Of a stretch of 64,000 nucleotides of DNA, positions 37,384 through 49,515 are shown piece after piece (the first letter of the stretch is position 1; each line of letters opens with the position of its first letter). Source of the DNA: Paraspadella gotoi (lineage: Eukaryota > Chaetognatha); NCBI GenBank assembly GCA_051294375.1, contig CM119266.1, positions 15,555,405 to 15,619,404 on the forward strand, in the 5' to 3' direction. Below the pieces are notes generated by a model. That model was not told the DNA's origin and did no database searches. It saw only the letters and a program-made list of their open reading frames with translations. The translations under genes and the position numbers were made by a program.

Positions 37384-40300
37384 ATGTTTCTTCAATACTC
37401 AATAATTGCGGCGATTCTCCTCCCCTCGACGAGGATGGTCGACGCTTCCGAGTCGCGTCTCCAACCTGTCGTCAGCGGGTCATTAGACGTCGCGACCAAC
37501 TTCTTTGTCGATCTGTCGAGACGCTTCATCCTCGCCGTCGGCGCCCACGACCAGCTGGACAACTTGGATATTCCTACTTTGTCCAAAATGGAGGCGAGGT
37601 AATAATAGCAGGACTGGTGGCGGAAGTAAACCTTCTGAGGAAAAAAATCTAAAAAAAAGATAAACAAAATACGTAAGAAAAGAAGAAGTATAAAAAAAAA
37701 ATAGAAAAAAATTAAAAAAAGAAGAATGAAAAAATTTTAAGAGAAAAAGAAAGAGGAAAAAAAAGTTGAAAGGAAAAACGAAAATTTAAAAAGGAATTAG
37801 AGATTAGGACAAAGAAACGGAAATGGATTAGAAAAGGATTAGAGAATTTATTCTTAAACGAAATGAACAGAAAAATATTATCATCAAAAATAAAAGAAAA
37901 TCCTATATCAAACCAACTTGAGAAGCAATTAGAAGTTGTATCTAAATACAAAAATGAGTGAGGTGATGGACGGGTGCGATGGAAAAAACAATTTAACCTT
38001 TCCACATCCAATCCCAGCGCGATTCCCGTCTACTTGAGTACCAACTGGGATGAACTAATTCTCGTCAAAATCGGCGTCATCGTTTGCGTCATGGTCGGTA
38101 TCCTCTTCCTCGTCTTCGTCCCCTTTGTCGGTTTTATCTTCTGCTGCTGCCGTTGCTGCTGCGACAAATGCGGAGGTGCTGAGAAGCGGCCGAAGAAGCG
38201 GCTGGCCCGACGCCGCATCTGCCAGACTTTCCTCATGCTTTTCGTCCTCGTCACTCTGGCATGCCTGGCCTTTAGCTTCCTCTCCGCCTGGTATCTCAAT
38301 AAAAATTTGAAAACCGTCGTTTCTCCGAATGACAAAGACAATCTAGTCCTGGACGAGTTGAACCGGACATCCGCGTTGATCGGCCAAACGCTAGACGCCT
38401 TCGCCACCGACGCAACATCAGCGGTCAGCGGGATCGCCGCGGACATAGGCACGGAGATCATACGTTCCGGCGGGGACACGGCCGTCGCCGTGCGGACGAA
38501 ACTAACGAGTTCGACAATCGACGGCCTGTTGAGCCAGGGAGGCGCATCGCTGACCGGCTTTTTGGAAACTGGAAAGGACCTAGCGACGCTGGTCAACGTC
38601 ACCGCCGAATTGAAGGCGGACGACCTCGCCGTCGCCGTGGACGACCTGATGGTGACGCTCAACGACGCCGGATGCGCGACGGGAGACGCGGCGACGTTTT
38701 GTGCGCAAGTCAAGGCCGACGCCATCCTTTACGAAGCGGCGCTCAATAATGTGAGCGCAGTGTTGCCAGAAATTAATGCAAGCATCGACGCCGTCGACAA
38801 AACTGGCGCAACTGAGTTGGCGCGGGAAGCTGATGCCGCGAACAAAAAGATTAACGATGTCGCGACGATGGTCGAGAATGAGGTGAGTTTGGCATAAGTA
38901 AAAATCGAGTAATTTAATATAAGGCAAACATATAATGATGAAAAAACTATCAAAATAATATTTTCTTATCTCTCTCCCACTCAAGGTGAACAAAAAGAAC
39001 AAGACCCTCTCAGACCTCGCCACTAAATCCGAAGGCAACATCCAAAACAAAACGGACGATTTGATTAAGGACTTTCGAAAAACCACTAAAGCATTGGTCG
39101 ACGGAGCGGTGGATTACTTTTCCCTGCAGTCGCAGGACTCGTCATACATTGACAACATTACCGACTACTTCGACATGGCTATGTACTGCATGTTCGCTCT
39201 CGCTGGTCTCGCGGCTCTGCTTCAACTCTTGCTCGTTTTCGCGTGGTTGTGCGGCTGCTGCAGTCGAAATACCGGAGCCGGATGTAACTTAGCCTTCGTC
39301 GGGCTTTACTTCATCACTTGCGACCTTTTCATGGTCCTGGTTCTCATAGTGTATAATCGTGAGTTCTTTAAAGATACACAGTATCGATTAATTTAGTTTT
39401 TTTAATAATTTAAGTTTAAATATTTAAATTAGATATTTCATTTAATCTACATAGCCTGTCATCTATTCCTTCCCTCACAGCTCTCGCGGTCGTCTACACC
39501 GAAGGCTGCCACAGGATCCTCCACCCCAGCTCAACCCCCCACCCTTTATACGACAGTGTCTACAACGCGATCATCTCTCCCAACGGCTCTATCTCCTCTT
39601 CTCTCTATCAATGTAGTCTCGATGCCCCGATATCCCGCGTGCTCAGCGAGGCCGGCTTTGACGCGAACAAGCTCGTCGACGCCGAGGCCGTCAATTTAGA
39701 CGAGCTCATCCCCGATCTCAACGCCACCTTAAAAGACGTCAAGGGCGACGCCTCCGTCGCCGCCAAATCGCAGATCGACGGCTCCGTGGCTGTGATGGTC
39801 GCGGCGCTCTCCGGCGTCGAGAACAACACTTTGGAAGCCACGGCGACGGCGGCGTCTCGGGCGTTTTCTTCTTTCGACGAAGCCGCGAGAGGTCTTAACC
39901 TGAGCGTTCTGGCGAGCGCTTTAGAATCGGCGGCGGAGGGGGCGCAGAATGATTCAAAGACAGAACTGGCGACAAATTTGACTCGCGCGGCAACAGAGAT
40001 AACGAGATTGGCGAACGCGGATCACGTGAACGGCGTCGTCTTGACGGACGTCGCGCGAGCGGAGGCGTCTTTGACGAGATTGAAGATGGGGAAGACAATG
40101 GGTAAGGGCGTGCTTGAATCAAGCAATCAATCAATCAATCAATATACCGTAAAATTAATCATTCAAACTTTTAGTCAAATAATCTGCAAATATGTAAAGA
40201 AAGTAAATTAATCAAATTTACAAAAATTGTAAAATAGTAAAAAGGTGAAAACCATTTATAAAATTTCATAACAGCTACCAACGCCACCAGCATCATCGCC

Positions 40301-41053
40301 GATTTGTCAACGACGGCGTCGACCTTCCTCGCCGACGTCTCCGCCATCGTCGACACCGAAGTTGACGCTTTCCGGCGCCGGATCGAAGACGTCTTGTCTC
40401 GTGCCGTCTCCGGCTTCCTCGACGCTTCCAACTCCACGGCCACTTGTGGCAAAATCTGGCAGACAGTGACGACTTTGGCTGGCGTGCCCTGCACACTTAT
40501 CGTCGACCCTCTGGCGGCCTACTTCTTCGGACTCGGTGCCCACGTGGGTCTCGGCTTCGTCGCCGTCATCTTCGCCGTCCACGTGGCCGGAATGTGGCGT
40601 GAAGAGAAAGCCTTCAAGGAGGAGGGACCGAGGAGCGGGCGAGAGAAAATCCGGGACAATCGGGTAAGCCCTGTGTCGCCCGACGAGGAGTTGACGATTA
40701 AGGTTGTGAAGACTAAGAATCGGAAAACGACGAATCCGCCGCCGCCGACGAAAACGACGGCGAAGACGACGACGAAGACGACGCCCAAGTCGAAACCCAA
40801 GTTGCCGAAGGAGCGACCGGTTCCGGCGAAAACTAGCCGGCGTATCTCTCCCGAACCGGCGCCACAGCCCCGACGTCAAGCACCGACGGCGAGCTACGAC
40901 GATCGGTACGATCAGTACGATCCATACGGACAGTACGACGGATATGACCCTTACGATCCGTACAACTACCCGCAACCGCCCGGCATGAATTCTCACCGGC
41001 CAGGAATGATGGTGCAGGCAGGGCACGGATATCAGGAACATGGATACTACTAA
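37384..41053 (+). CDS. prom: Prominin-like five-transmembrane glycoprotein
   Basis: Exons 37384-37598, 38018-38882, 38986-39358, 39481-40101 and 40275-41053 join in phase to 950 codons. The signal peptide is MFLQYSIIAAILLPSTRMVDA. Helix 1 (VKIGVIVCVMVGILFLVFVP) runs into a cysteine cluster, CCCRCCCDKCGG, typical of prominins. Helix 2 is QTFLMLFVLVTLACLAFSFL, helix 3 MFALAGLAALLQLLLVFAWL, helix 4 LAFVGLYFITCDLFMVLVLI and helix 5 follows PCTLIVDPLAAYFFG. Two large loops, acidic and rich in Asn-X-Ser/Thr sites, lie between helices 2-3 and 4-5, giving the CD133 topology. Prominins bind cholesterol and mark membrane protrusions; in flies prominin acts in photoreceptor microvilli. The tail has a Lys/Thr/Pro run and a Tyr-Asp repeat. 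The family call is firm; orthology to prominin rather than prominin-like is not settled. Confidence 0.85.
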
Positions 41054-41611
41054 AAGAAAATGATTTTTTTTTTAAGTTTAAAGGTTAAAGTTTAGAAACT
41101 GTCACAAAATAATTAGATTTTTTCTCCGTCGTCAATGCGCAATTCTGAATGATAAAATTTCGTTGCGGATTTTCTCTTTTCCATCGCTTCCAAATGTTTT
41201 AGAATCTAGGATTGCTCTTGCAATACTGCGTCAAAATTTTCTACTTTTAGTAATTCTGTTATTTACCAAAGATTTTACGCAATATTTTTTAAACAGTGAA
41301 AACGGAAAGCCCATTTAAACATCATCATTAAGCCAGTTTTTTTTTAAATGAACCTATTTCAAGAAATATAACTAAAAAAAAAAAACCATGTACAAAATTA
41401 TCACAATATTTCCTTACCTTACTACGTTCTTATGGATGTTTAGATTATGGTTCAAATACCATAATATCGTTTATTTTTGTTTGCTGTTAGTGCTTTTAAT
41501 ATTTGATATGTAAATAAAAAGAAAAGTAAATACAATTTTGGAATATTAAGTGAGCTCACTTTTATTTGGTGTCCTAATAAACGAAACTTGTTAAAAAAAT
41601 CATAGTTATGA
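41054..41611. other. Convergent 3' interval with facing poly(A) signals
   Basis: AATAAA at 41513-41518 on the plus strand serves the prominin-like gene. TTTATT at 41561-41566 is the minus-strand AATAAA of the EGF gene. The two hexamers are 42 bases apart, so the 3' ends nearly touch or overlap. No other feature was seen. Confidence 0.6.
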
Positions 41612-44600
41612 CTACTTCAAACATCCAGCCCTGTAGGGAAAATCGCAAACTTTGCGGAGAGGGTTGAAATGAAGATATTCGGGGCAAATAAATAGAATAG
41701 AATGTTCATTGCTAGTTCCTGGATATAGGCACCTTATGAAACTTCTACAATCATCAGGATTTGGCAAATACTGGCCGTGGTACGTACACATGCTCTCACA
41801 CTCAAAATTGTTGATTAATACATATCCCAACGGGCAAGCACAATAAAAGCTTCCGGGAACATTTTGACAAATTGAATTTCCTTGACAGAATCCATTCAGA
41901 TATTCGCATTCGTTGATATCGATACACAGAGGTGCGAAGGGATGCATTTCAAAACCTGGATTGCAGTTGCAGATGAAGCTTCCATACGACACAGCGCAGC
42001 AGCCTCCCTCATCACAGTTGCCAGAATCCATGATGTTCCCAGCGTCGGGCGGTTCCGTTGAGCAAGTGACGTTGTCTGATCCATCGAAACAGGTGCAGTT
42101 GAAATAGCCGAGGGTGTTGGTGCAATTTTCTGTGCATCCACCGTTCGATGTCCCGCATTCGTCTATGTCCAAGCAGGTTTTTTTATCCGCATCAAGTTTA
42201 TATCCACTTTTGCACTGACAAGTAAATGACCCATCATAGTTAAAACAGTATTGGTCACAACCGCCGTTGTCAAGCATGCATTCATCGGTGTCGTTGCAAC
42301 CATAACCTTTCCACTCAAAGCCGTCTTTGCAGGTGCAGTTGAAGGAACCAACAGTGTTTGTGCAAGACTGACAGTTAAAATTATCCGTCGTACATTCATC
42401 AATATCTACGCAATCTAATGAACCTTGTAGTTGAAAACCTTGGTTACAGCCACACTGGTGTGAACCAATGTTATTATAGCATTTCTGTGTACAGCCTCCA
42501 TTTTGAACTTGGCATTCATTGACGTCAAAACAAGACTTCCCATCAAAGCCGAGTTCATAACCTAAACTGCAAGCACACTCGTGCGTTCCGGCCTTATTTA
42601 TACACAGTTGTTGACAACCACCGTTTAAACTTGAACACTCATTTATGTCATGACAATATCGTAAATCTTGCCCAAGTAGATATCCATCGAAACAGTCACA
42701 ATGCACCGATCCCTGTGGCATGGAGCAATACTGAAAGCAGCCATTTTGATTGGGGCATGGGTTTAGGGCAGTACAAGAGGAACCATCAGAATTTAGTTTA
42801 AACCCGTAGGGGCAATGGCACGAAAAAGATCCATCGGTGTTGGTACAACGGTCCTCACATTTACGCGGTTTCATGAAACATTCGTCAATATCAAGACAGA
42901 CTTTCCTGTCTGCCTGCAATCTGTAACCCTGGTAACATAGACACTCAAAAGAGCCCACTACATTGTGACAGGTTTGAGTACATCCATGGTTGCTATTCGC
43001 GCATTCGTTTATGTCAGAGCAGTTAAATCCATCTGGGTCCAAAGAAAAACCTTCGGGACACACACATTCGTACGATCCATGAGTATTGTTACAAGCGTGA
43101 CTGCATCCATGGTTTCCGCTGTAGCATTCGTTAACGTCAGTACAAGATTTTTTATCTGGGTTCAAAGTAAAACCGGAGTTGTGGCCACATGCACATTCAT
43201 ATAGGTTTGGACATGACGGGCATGCTATACAAGTTCCTTTTTTGATACAATAGGAACCGTTAATACTTAAAACAAAATCTTCGTCGCAACCACATGCAAA
43301 GGAACCATTAGTATTTTGACAAATTTGTTGACAGTTATGAGTTTGGGTTTGGCATTCATCAATATCAGTACATGTTTTTTCATCATTGGTCAGTTCATAA
43401 CCTAGTTGCAGAAAATAAAAGGAAAAGTATTGTTTTGAATTAGTAATAGTATTAAATCATGTACCTGCAGCGCATGAGCATTCATATGAACCCTCTAAAT
43501 TAGTGCAGTTGTGCTCACAAGAATGGTTAGATTTACATTCATTGATGTCTAAACATGAGACACTGTCATTTTGTAGAAGATAGCCATTTTTGCAAGAACA
43601 TTCAAAAGAATTTCCAGTGACATTACAAGTTTGATTACAAGGCGATGCTTCACAAGGACTTCTTAAGCAAGAAATATTATCAGAATGTAAAACATAACCA
43701 GGATTACAAAAGCATGTATAAGATCCATTTGTATTTTCACAACTATGATTGCAGGGTGAGGATATACATTCGTCGACATCTTTACAAGTCACATTGTCAT
43801 TTTGCAAGGTGTAACCCTTATTACAAGAACATTCAAATGAACCCTGGAGATTTTCACATCTTTGTTCACAAGGTGAGGATTGACACTCATTCGTGTCATT
43901 ACATGTTAGACCATCTGCCTCGAGTGAGAAACCCGGATAGCACGAACAGATAAACGATCCCTCGATGTTCGAACAAATGTTACTGCATCCACCGTTACTA
44001 ATTAAGCATTCATTTACGTCCCAACAAGAACTATTGTCAACTCCTAAATCATATCCGGGTTTGCAAGTACATATAAATGAGCCATTAGTATTTTTACAGG
44101 TTTGATTACATGGGAATGACGTGCATTCATCAATATCATCGCAGGAAAATCCGTTCGAATTAACCGTGAATCCTGAATTACACGAACAATTGTAAGATCC
44201 TTGATTAAAAGTACATATTTGTTCACAAGGTGAAGACTGGTCACAAATGTTTTCTTCTCGGCAAGATAAATCGTCCACATCTAACACATAACTCTGGTTG
44301 CATGAACATTGAAAAGATCCCTGAGTATTTTGGCATGTTTGATTGCATCCACCGTTATTAGTTAGACATTCATCAATATCTGTACATGTGCTATTATCCA
44401 CGTTTAACTCATAGCCTACATTGCAGGAACAAAAATAAGATCCTGCAGTGTTTTGACAAATTTGACTGCAACTAACATTGTTGAATTGACACTCATTGAT
44501 GTCCTCACATACGGTTTTATTGAGCTGTAAATCATAGCCAGAATTGCAAGAACAAGAAAAAGATCCCCATGTATTGTTACATATTTGATTACATCCTCCA

Positions 44601-44732
44601 TTGTTGGTTAAACATTCATCAACGTCATCTGAAAATATTTAAAAACAAGTTGATGATCGGGCGTAAAAATATTCTCGTCACTTAATATAATTGATATAAA
44701 AGTAATAATGTAGCGCTAGATTCAACATGCCG

Positions 44733-44826
<94 letters not shown>

Positions 44827-47589
44827 TTAGTTTTAACGAGTTACCGCTACATGTCACTCCGGAAAATCCACCAGTGCAGAAGCACTCGAAGAAGTTTAGT
44901 CCCCTTGCACAATTCCCTCCGTTTGAACACAACCGACAAACGTTGACGTCTGTTGATTAAGATGTTAATACCGTCAAATGATTTCTTTTGTGTCACTGGA
45001 TTTGGCTCACGGGGTGGTTTCCATTTCATTGAAATTGTCGATTTACTCGTAAAACGCTGAGCGCTGAATCGAGCTCCTTGATCCCTCCTTGATCCTTTAT
45101 TGTAAATCACTTTAGTGATTTACTTAACCACTGAAATTGTACCATTTTCCCGCTTTTTTTAATTTTTTTCCCATCTATATAACTTTTCTTTCTTACTAGG
45201 AGGATTTGTCTCTTACTTTCTCTACTATGAGCATTTTCCCTTTACTTTCTAAAGAAATTTTCTCTTCTATCTGCACCCACTAGATCTTCACTTGCACCTG
45301 TTTTGAATGTTTTAGTCAATAGATTTTAGTTTAAGTACATCCACCAGAGGTTTTAATATTTTTTCTGAAACAAAAGAACAGTCCCATTAAATTTTCTTTG
45401 TGTTTTTACCCGATTCTACTGTAAGGATCTAAAAAGAAGGAAGCCTCTTTCTTTAGCCTGCGTTATCTCCCAATTTACGTAAGCGTCACCTTCCGTGATT
45501 TTGGCTTGAAGGTTTTCATTGATATCTTTATTGCTGTTGAGCCCGACGCCGGCTGCAGGGATCATGACCCTCGGAAGATGATTCGTTCGATCAGCGCCGC
45601 AAACGAGTCGCAGCTTTTCCTTGTCGGCGCCGTCGCTGATGCCGACGCCGAGAATGCCGACGTCCAAAGTCTTGCAGACCGTTTCGGAAATCTCCCTGTG
45701 AACAGAAAGATGGACGAGCTGTGTTGAAAACTGATAGACAGTCAGTTAAGCTTATATTTATTACCTGAATCCGTTATTACGAATTGCGTCGACGATAATT
45801 TCGCCGATCTTCTCCCCTGGGGAGTTGGGTTCGTCCAAATGGCTGAGGTAATAATTTTGGCTCTCTTCCTTCGAGGCAGAGCGACAGCAATCCCACGCGG
45901 TCCTTCTCTGTTCAGAAATTAAAAAAAAATCTAAGGTCAGAATAAAAAGTTTCCATTGGACTCTTTGCAGTATTTAGTAAATATTTAAGCTTTTCTTGCC
46001 TTAAAAGGGTCCACCATTTTGCTCAAAAAAGTGCTCTTGATGTTTGAGTTCCACAATACGTATCTGTCCACTTGATGATCGCACTTGATCTTTCTCAATA
46101 GGGTGGCCACCACTGTGGCGTAATCTGTTTCGAAGTCACCATTGGGGGCATCGGCGGCGTGGATGATGACACGAGTCGCTGATGACCACGATAGCAGAGT
46201 GACGAGCTGCTCCAACGCATTTGCAACATCGACCACGTCAAAGCCGCCTCCTGCGGATTTTTATAGGAAGTTCGTTTTAAAAACAACGTTTTCTCAACAA
46301 ATTTTTTTTTTTCAAAACTCTATTTTCGTATGATATCTGATTATGAAAAGTAAAAACCAGTGGCGCTGATGATGGTGTTCCACCAATTATAAAACTCGTT
46401 GTAGTCTGAAGTAAAATTCCTGAAGATGTAAGGATCAGCGTTGGCCGAGTACTGGTCTCCGTATCCGAAGAAGGCGTACTCGATTACGGATCCGGGAAAG
46501 ACGCTGCCCACCACGTTTCCGACGTTTGCCAGATGGTCGTGCAATTTGTAGACGTCTTGCTTCATGCGGCCCGTCACCTCGGCGACGAAGAGGAGAGCTA
46601 TCGTCTAATTTGTGGAGGAAGTAAAAGAAATGAGAGAGAGACAGAAAGAGAAATTGAAGGAGAGTGAGAAAGATTGCATTTTAATACCTTGGCGTCCGCG
46701 GGAGGAGCTTCTTGTTCCGAGTTGTCTGTCAGGATGACGCCCGTTTTGGCATCGACATCTGATCGTGGGTTTGTCTCGAAGACATCTTTCATCTTTTGCA
46801 ATCCTCTGTCACAAAAATATAGTATAAAGTCGAGAGAGAGAGAGAGAGAAAAGGAACTAACCCTCTCGTGTCCATCGATCCTCCGATGAATTGCAAGGAG
46901 CTCAGTTTGTTTTTGACCCAAGTTTTTCCCATGGAAACGGAATCGTTGAAAGTGATGTCCTCTGTGATTCCGGAGGCGGAATATTGAATAACGGAGATTC
47001 TGCGCAATACAACAGTGAATTATTTTGTCTTCCCGTGTTGGATTATTCGAGAATACTGTGGACGAATACTTAATATTGAATTTCAAAGTATTAAAGTAAA
47101 TTTTACTTTATTAACTTAACTCCGTAGTTACGGAATTCGCTTTTTAATTATTCCTTTCTTCTTTATCCCCACTAAAATGATGGAGAACCTGGATTTGTCT
47201 TGCCCGAACTCGAGGTCATCGAGGATCCCGTCCACGAAAGTCTTGGCTTCATTGAAAGAGGCGTTTGTGCAGGTGTCGCTCCCGTCGAGTAGAAACACCA
47301 CGTCGAATTTACCGAGAGGGAGGAAGTTTTGCTTGGCGAAGGCATCTGTTGTGGATTATACTTTTGTTTATCAGAGGGATGGAGGTCGTGAGTTCTAAGC
47401 TATATAATTTGGGGATTTTTGTCTTTTTTATTTAAAATCGCATTAGTCATTATTAAATTCGGGGAACTAAATTAAAGGACATTAAGTTATTCATTGATTA
47501 AGTTAAGTTTCGTGACAGGAAAATGTATCACTGAACTTACTTTCAAGAATTGGAAATAGTAGACAAATAATAACCAAAAAACGAGTCAT
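41612..47589 (-). CDS. Secreted VWA-EGF-chitin-binding matrix protein
   Basis: Eleven exons, 5' to 3': 47541-47589, 47189-47345, 46862-46999, 46688-46805, 46358-46604, 46000-46250, 45765-45907, 45490-45695, 44845-44949, 43465-44628 and 41612-43401. All phases match, 1455 residues. The signal peptide is MTRFLVIICLLFPILENAFA. VWA domain 1 (about 33-170) reads FDVVFLLDGSDTC. VWA domain 2 (about 171-330) has ALLFVAEVTGRM, EYAFFGYGDQY and TRVIIHAADAPNGDF, like the VWA of alpha-kinases but without the metal-site Asp. A Cys-poor region and about 24 EGF repeats follow, most of the calcium-binding D-x-D/N-E-C type. The C-terminus is a CBM14/peritrophin-A domain (CTYHGQYLPNPDDCRSFIRC...CDFPYRAGC). This suggests an extracellular or cuticle-associated matrix protein. 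The intron after 46000 is GC-AG. I know no named orthologue. Confidence 0.88.
44732..44822 (-). repeat. (AG)n microsatellite (TC on plus strand)
   Basis: About 90 bases of dinucleotide repeat lie 23 bases downstream of the donor of exon 44845-44949 of the EGF gene. Confidence 0.9.
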
Positions 47590-48023
47590 TTTTTTACATT
47601 TGCTATCATGCGATCGATGTAAAAAATATGTCTCAAAAGACATTGCATAATATCGCGGATAAGCTGGATATTTGCCATAGTTTAACGAGGAAATTGTATC
47701 TGTTGACGTTTTAATAAATGAACCTCTACAATTGTTTTAGATCTCAAAGTGCAAAGTATTATAAGAATTTATTCATTACATGAATTCATTGATGCCTTAA
47801 ATACATAGTCTCACATATAAATCGTCTTTGTTATCATTTTTCAATAAAGAAATTTTAACAACAATATAAAATTATCCATTTCTTTGATAAATGAGCGAAC
47901 TCCTTCCCATTTATATACAATTATCATGCAATATCCTACATAGCTAATAACCTATATCTATAGCTCGTAGAGGATTTAGATTCAGGACTAGTCCCATCTC
48001 TTCCTTATTAATTTTTTTTTCTC

Positions 48024-48073
<50 letters not shown>

Positions 48074-48777
48074 CTCTCTCCCTCTCTCTCCTCTCTCTCT
48101 TCTCTCTCTCTCTCAACATCCCATTTCCTTTTCTTTCCCTCGTTGGGCCTTTTTCTTCCTTCTCCATCCGGACACGCGAACTTACCCAAGGCTTTCTGGG
48201 CGGGGCGTCATCCGCGCTCCTCTCATAGTAACCGCGGTTTGTTGGCAAGGGACGGAGCTTCGGAGCTCGGAGGAGCAAGGGCACGGGCTTTGTAAAAGGG
48301 AGGGGAAAGAGCAGCCGGATAAAGTCCGGAAAAGCGCTCTTTTCCTGGATTTGACGCCCGCGAAAGAATTAAGATCGATTTTTATTTTTTCGGGAAAATC
48401 AGAACATAAATTCGTTGGACACCTTGAGAATCGGAGAATCTTTGGATACGAAAACAAAACAAAATATAAACTTCATGAAACTCTATCCGATTTCTCGACG
48501 CATCGATAATTTCTAGGCCGCTTCAAATAAATTATAAATCATAGATAAATCATAAAGTATAATTGTAATCTTTGCCTACTAAGTCATAGTAAAAAATACG
48601 TTTTGTTTTCCTTTAGTGATTGTTTAAAAATATATTATCACTTACCTCACTCAATTTTTAATTTTTGATCCAAGATTTGGGTAAAATTTCAAAATTTCAA
48701 AATGATACTGTGATTCAATTGCGACGCAAAATTTGATTTCCGGCGCTGCAAAGATCCCCTTCCCCCAACGGATACCT
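47590..48777. other. Divergent intergenic region with (TC)n tract at 48021-48114
   Basis: It lies between the start codons of the minus-strand EGF gene and the plus-strand unknown gene, so it should hold both promoters. I see no TATA box or clear initiator that I would defend. A GC-richer block at 48160-48350 has no conserved ORF. Confidence 0.5.
48021..48114 (+). repeat. (TC)n microsatellite
   Basis: CT tract of about 93 bases with TCC and CTT interruptions. Confidence 0.9.
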
Positions 48778-49515
48778 ATGGCGTTGGATCAACGGATTGG
48801 ACGAAAGTCGTACGCGCTGTCCGCGCGGCGCGTCCCGCACTCTATAAAGGCGCACGGACTCGTACCACTGCAGTACGTGCAACCGTGGAAGACGGATATG
48901 AGGAATAGAAAACTCATACTTCAGGTCTGTTTTAATAATATAGAGTCATGGGATATCTTTGACTAAATTGACTCTACTTTCTGTGTCCCTTTTTTCCCCC
49001 CTTAAATCTCATACAGAACGCGGATCTAGGAGGCGTTCCGCACCACGAGCACGACGACGCTTTGTATCTAAACAAAAGGGAGCAGCGTGTATACAACGCG
49101 GAGAATCGCGTTCTCGTTGACTCCAAGTATCAACTGCCTCCGAGAAGCGTTCTCCTGCACCCCCCGAGGTCCGTGATAAACAATTTGACCGTTTATGAAT
49201 GTAACTAAGCACACATGAACAATTGAACATACAATGCTTTAAAATCTATTTCATTCCATCAGAAAGCACCGAAACTCATGGCACCAGAGTTCGTTAATGC
49301 GCATGCGCGACGCCCCGTCATCGGCGACCGGATACCGCGACGCCGGGTGCCGTCTCTGTCCGGCCGAAACGCATCCCTGGCGGCTCACGCCCACCGAGAT
49401 CCCCGTCGCTCCACTCGGGTCGTTTCCGATAGAACCGGCTCTAGTGGAGCCGGTGACGCCAGAGCCGACGATGGAGCCGCCGCCGGTGGAAGACTTCGTC
49501 GACGCCGTCGCTTGA
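48778..49515 (+). CDS. Unrecognised 183-residue protein, three exons
   Basis: Exons 48778-48924, 49017-49168 and 49263-49515 (stop TGA) join in phase with GT-AG borders. I do not recognise the family. The protein has no signal peptide or membrane helix. It is basic and aromatic in the first two exons (GRKSYALSARRVPHSIKAHG, PLQYVQPWKTDMRNRKLILQ, ALYLNKREQRVYNAENRVLV). It then has a short Cys pair (CRLCPAE) and a Pro/Glu-rich tail ending VEDFVDAVA. Short, Tyr/Arg/Pro-rich extended proteins of this kind include microtubule inner proteins of cilia, but that is only an impression. ATG at 48778 is the first ATG in the open frame. AATAAA lies at 49879-49884. GC-rich codon use matches neighbouring genes. 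Confidence 0.7.

Noticed and set aside
40307-41041. Minus-strand ORF of 244 codons opposite the last prominin exon
   Set aside because: Mirror frame of a GC-rich coding exon with low-complexity Arg content; the plus strand has the conserved protein.
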